Assembly: GCF_003384935.1 (NCBI RefSeq)
Contig: NZ_QTTQ01000011.1
Coordinates: 248,001 to 312,000 of the forward strand
DNA from: Lutibacter oceani
GTDB taxonomy: Bacteria > Bacteroidota > Bacteroidia > Flavobacteriales > Flavobacteriaceae
Direction of reading: 5' to 3'
Length of the DNA stretch: 64,000 bases
Shown: piece by piece, positions 61,784 to 64,000 of the stretch
Position numbering within the stretch: position 1 is the first letter of the stretch
How the letters are laid out: each line of letters opens with the position of its first letter
Translations under genes and position numbers: made by a program
The notes under the pieces: generated by a model
Databases searched by the model: none
Seen by the model: only the letters and a program-made list of their open reading frames with translations
What the model was told of the DNA's origin: nothing

Positions 61784-62980
61784 CTAATTGTACACGTTAG
61801 ATTTATGTTCGTGTATATCTAACCCATCCACTTCTTCTTCTTTAGAAACTCTTAAACCAATAGTTTTCTTTAAAATATAAAGCACGATAAAAGCAGTACC
61901 AGCAGCCCAAGCTCCAATTGCAAGTACCCCAATTGCTTGTACACCTAATAGAGAGAATCCTCCACCATACAATAAACCACCGTCTGTAGCAAAAACACCT
62001 ACCAACAAAGTACCTATAGCTCCACATACTCCATGTACCGAAACAGCACCTACAGGATCATCAACTTTTAGAGTTTTATCAATAAAATCAATTGAAAGAA
62101 CAACAACAGCCCCACCAATAATACCTATTATAAAGGCACCCATTGGACTAACAGCTGCACAACCAGCAGTTATCGCAACCAAACCAGCTAATGCTCCGTT
62201 TAATGTCATTGAAATATCAGGTTTTCCATATTTTACCCAAGAAACAACCATTGCAGTAAATGCACCTGCTGCTGCTGCTAAATTTGTTGTAATTACAATA
62301 CCAGCTACAGCATTTGCACTATCACCAGAAATTGCCAATTCAGAACCTGCATTAAATCCAAACCATCCTAACCAAAGAATGAAGATACCTAAAGCACCTA
62401 TTAATAAGTTATGCCCTGGAATTGCATTTGATTTTCCATTTGTATATTTTCCAAGTCTTGGACCTACCAAAATAGCACCAACTAAAGCAGCCCATCCACC
62501 AACAGAGTGCACTACCGTTGAACCTGCAAAATCCACAAATCCAAGTTCAGTTAACCAACCATCTCCTTGCCACACCCAGTGACCTGAGATTGGGTAAATC
62601 ACAACCGTCATTATAAATGAAAATATGATATACGTAGAAAATTTAGTCCTTCCTGCTACCGCACCCGAAACAATTGTTGCAGCTGTAGCGGCAAATACTG
62701 TTTGAAAGAATAAATTGTGCATGTTTTCCACATCATCAAAAAACAATGTTGGACTTCCTATAAAAGATCCAATTGATTCTCCATACATAACAGTATAACC
62801 GATTGCCCAAAAACCTATGCTACCAATACAAAGGTCCATGATATTTTTCATAATTATATTCCCTGCGTTTTTTGATCTGGTAAATCCAGTTTCGACTAGC
62901 GTAAATCCAGCCTGCATAAAAAACACTAAAATTCCGCAGATTACAATCCACATTAAGTCTAATACAGCGTTAGCTTCCAT
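61784..62980 (-). CDS. amtB: ammonium transporter (second copy)
   Basis: A 398-residue Amt protein with MQAGFTLVETGFTRSKNAGN, FFQTVFAATAATIVSGAVAGR, AGSTVVHSVGGWAALVGAIL, PGHNLLIGALGIFILWLGWF and VHGVCGAIGTLLVGVFATDG, including both pore histidines. It follows glnK2 by 39 bases. Compared with copy 1 it is shorter and clearly diverged, so the two may differ in affinity or expression. Confidence 0.95.
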   Translation of the reverse strand: MEANAVLDLMWIVICGILVFFMQAGFTLVETGFTRSKNAGNIIMKNIMDLCIGSIGFWAIGYTVMYGESIGSFIGSPTLFFDDVENMHNLFFQTVFAATAATIVSGAVAGRTKFSTYIIFSFIMTVVIYPISGHWVWQGDGWLTELGFVDFAGSTVVHSVGGWAALVGAILVGPRLGKYTNGKSNAIPGHNLLIGALGIFILWLGWFGFNAGSELAISGDSANAVAGIVITTNLAAAAGAFTAMVVSWVKYGKPDISMTLNGALAGLVAITAGCAAVSPMGAFIIGIIGGAVVVLSIDFIDKTLKVDDPVGAVSVHGVCGAIGTLLVGVFATDGGLLYGGGFSLLGVQAIGVLAIGAWAAGTAFIVLYILKKTIGLRVSKEEEVDGLDIHEHKSNVYN

Positions 62981-63019
62981 AATTTTATATTTTTGTAATT
63001 AGTTAATTTTTTTTATTTA

Positions 63020-63358
63020 TTAGTTTACAGCGTCAGTACCCTTTTCTTTAGTTCTTATTCTATAAACTTCGTCGATTGTAGATATAAATAATTTACCATC
63101 TCCAACAGTTCCTGTTGCTGCCGATTTCAATATTGCGTCAACCGTTCTATCCAAAAACGGATCCGAAACCACAATTGATAAAAATCTTCGCTGTATATCC
63201 GATGTACTATAACTTACACCCCTATAAACATGCCCCTGTTTTTCGTTGCCAACTCCAGTTACATCCCAGTAACTAAAAAAATTGACTTCAATTTGATGCA
63301 AAGCTTCTTTTACTTCATCAAATTTTGACTTTCTAATAATAACTTCAATTTTCTTCAT
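63020..63358 (-). CDS. glnK: PII nitrogen regulatory protein (second copy)
   Basis: A 112-residue protein, very close to copy 1. The start is MKKIEVIIRKSKFDEVKEAL and the T-loop region VTGVGNEKQGHVYRGVSYS, with YRIRTKEKG at the end. It has the same change at the 2-oxoglutarate-binding Gln position. It is the first gene of the glnK2-amtB2-porin unit. Confidence 0.94.
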   Translation of the reverse strand: MKKIEVIIRKSKFDEVKEALHQIEVNFFSYWDVTGVGNEKQGHVYRGVSYSTSDIQRRFLSIVVSDPFLDRTVDAILKSAATGTVGDGKLFISTIDEVYRIRTKEKGTDAVN

Positions 63359-63389
63359 AATAAAGTGATTTTTATAATTGATTTCGAGA

Positions 63390-63487
63390 CAAAAATATAA
63401 TTATATTTTTTTACCCCCTAATTTTTTAGGGGTATGACTATCATTTTTATATAATATTAATTTTTTACCCCCATTTTTTTGAGGGTA
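63390..63487 (-). promoter_or_regulatory. glnK2 promoter with two TACCCC palindromes
   Basis: -7 box TATTTTTG (63397-63390, minus strand). Two inverted elements follow upstream, TACCCC...GGGGTA at 63412-63434 and TACCCCC...GAGGGTA at 63466-63487, 54 bases apart start to start. This matches the 53-base spacing and the -7 box before glnK1, while most bases in between have changed. It is a likely site of a nitrogen-responsive activator. Confidence 0.68.
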
Positions 63488-63579
63488 TTCAAATATTTAT
63501 GTTCTATTTTATCATATTAAGACATACAGAATTACCTATATCTTTAATACGGGTTAAAAAAGAACAAAAAAGAGGTAAA

Positions 63580-63951
63580 TTAAAATACTTTTGAAAAGTA
63601 GAAACCAATAAAAACTGCTAGTAAGCCCAAAATAATTGAACCTATAGTATAAAGAAGAAAAGAAAAATAATCACCATTCCTTAAAAAAAGGTGATTTTCA
63701 TAAGCAAAAGCAGAAAAAGTTGTAAAGCCACCGCAAAAGCCTGTAGCTAATAAAAAAACATAATCATTTGAAGTATCTGAAACTTTTATAAAGTAGCCAA
63801 TAACAAGCCCTATTATTAAACTTCCAAGTACATTTACTAAAAGTGTTGCATAAGGAATTGTATTTTCTGTACTGTTAAACCACCTGCCAATAATATAACG
63901 CATCACACTCCCAAAACCTCCACCAAAAAACACTAATAGTAGCTGCTTCAT
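63580..63951 (-). CDS. crcB: fluoride ion channel CrcB/Fluc
   Basis: A 123-residue protein with four membrane helices. Motifs: VFFGGGFGSVMRYIIGRWFN, LLVNVLGSLIIGLVIGY and LATGFCGGFTTFSAFAYEN, the Asn and Phe-box residues of Fluc channels. Two copies pack in opposite directions to export fluoride. No fluoride riboswitch can be seen, since its upstream side is another gene's end at 63955. Confidence 0.95.
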   Translation of the reverse strand: MKQLLLVFFGGGFGSVMRYIIGRWFNSTENTIPYATLLVNVLGSLIIGLVIGYFIKVSDTSNDYVFLLATGFCGGFTTFSAFAYENHLFLRNGDYFSFLLYTIGSIILGLLAVFIGFYFSKVF

Positions 63952-63954
63952 TTA

Positions 63955-64000
63955 TTAAAAGTTAATATTATCAACATCAACCCAACTGTATTTTCCAATT
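63955..64000 (-). CDS. 3' end of a gene entering from the right (partial)
   Basis: A minus-strand frame ends with stop at 63957-63955. The last residues read GKYSWVDVDNINF. Its stop lies 3 bases before the crcB start, so the two are co-transcribed. The family cannot be named from this fragment. Confidence 0.45.
   Translation of the reverse strand, partial: IGKYSWVDVDNINF

Overview
The window is strongly A+T-rich and reads as chromosome of a member of the Bacteroidota, most likely the family Flavobacteriaceae. The evidence is SusC/SusD outer-membrane import genes, many short lipoprotein signal peptides of the SCxK type, DUF2807 (GIN), DUF1684 and DUF2809 proteins, a heterodimer-type methylmalonyl-CoA mutase small subunit, and promoters of the TTTG / TAnnTTTG class instead of sigma-70 boxes. 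No phage, insertion sequence, integrase, CRISPR array or rRNA operon was seen; the region looks like stable core and metabolic chromosome. 

Layout. 1-2570: a self-regulated membrane/CreD operon with two identical palindromic operators. 2617-4895: two small conserved genes, a saccharopine-dehydrogenase-like enzyme and tmRNA. 4913-22775: a coherent locus for taking up and breaking down cell-wall (muramic acid) sugars. It holds a NagB-PIG-L fusion, a DeoR regulator, SusC/SusD, a sodium:solute symporter, MurQ, AnmK, a D-lactate-dehydrogenase-type flavoprotein, a dipeptide epimerase and a NagZ-beta-lactamase fusion. 22847-25907: a candidate small RNA, a small membrane protein, two glycosyltransferases and FtsE. 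26125-37551: a TPR protein with an outer-membrane barrel, two exported hydrolases, an FUSC protein, a UDG-fold protein and an FKBP lipoprotein. 37574-44670: a complete trpEGDCFBA operon on the minus strand with a promoter, a Trp-rich leader peptide and an attenuator. Palindromic repeats lie in four of its gaps and one sits in frame inside trpF. 44717-51981: GIN protein, AspT-like transporter, thioredoxin reductase and a thioredoxin-like protein, tRNA-Pro, a GT39-type protein, tRNA-Thr, uridine kinase and a DivIC/FtsB-like protein. 52027-55356: methylmalonyl-CoA mutase small subunit followed by a drastically shortened large-subunit gene, then a second stand-alone trpB. 55476-58019: GH5 enzyme and an MFS transporter that sits behind a short leader peptide and terminator. 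58125-64000: DUF1684 lipoprotein, two duplicated glnK-amtB pairs with a porin-like protein between them, and crcB.

How the genes work together. In the muramic-acid locus the pieces form a chain: SusCD and the symporter bring wall fragments in, NagZ and its fused hydrolase domain trim them, AnmK phosphorylates anhydro-MurNAc, MurQ yields GlcNAc-6-P plus D-lactate, the flavoprotein can burn D-lactate, the epimerase handles L-Ala-D-Glu, and NagB with its fused PIG-L domain could do both deacetylation and deamination. A 17-base sequence shared by the nagB/deoR and deoR/susC gaps suggests that the DeoR protein controls all of it.

Most worth a second look: the probable leader-peptide attenuator of the MFS transporter (57890-58019), the trp attenuator, the repeat captured inside trpF, the shrunken mutB, the paired TACCCC sites with matching spacing at both glnK promoters, and the candidate small RNA at 22847-22920. 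All assignments are from reading the sequence; no database search was run.
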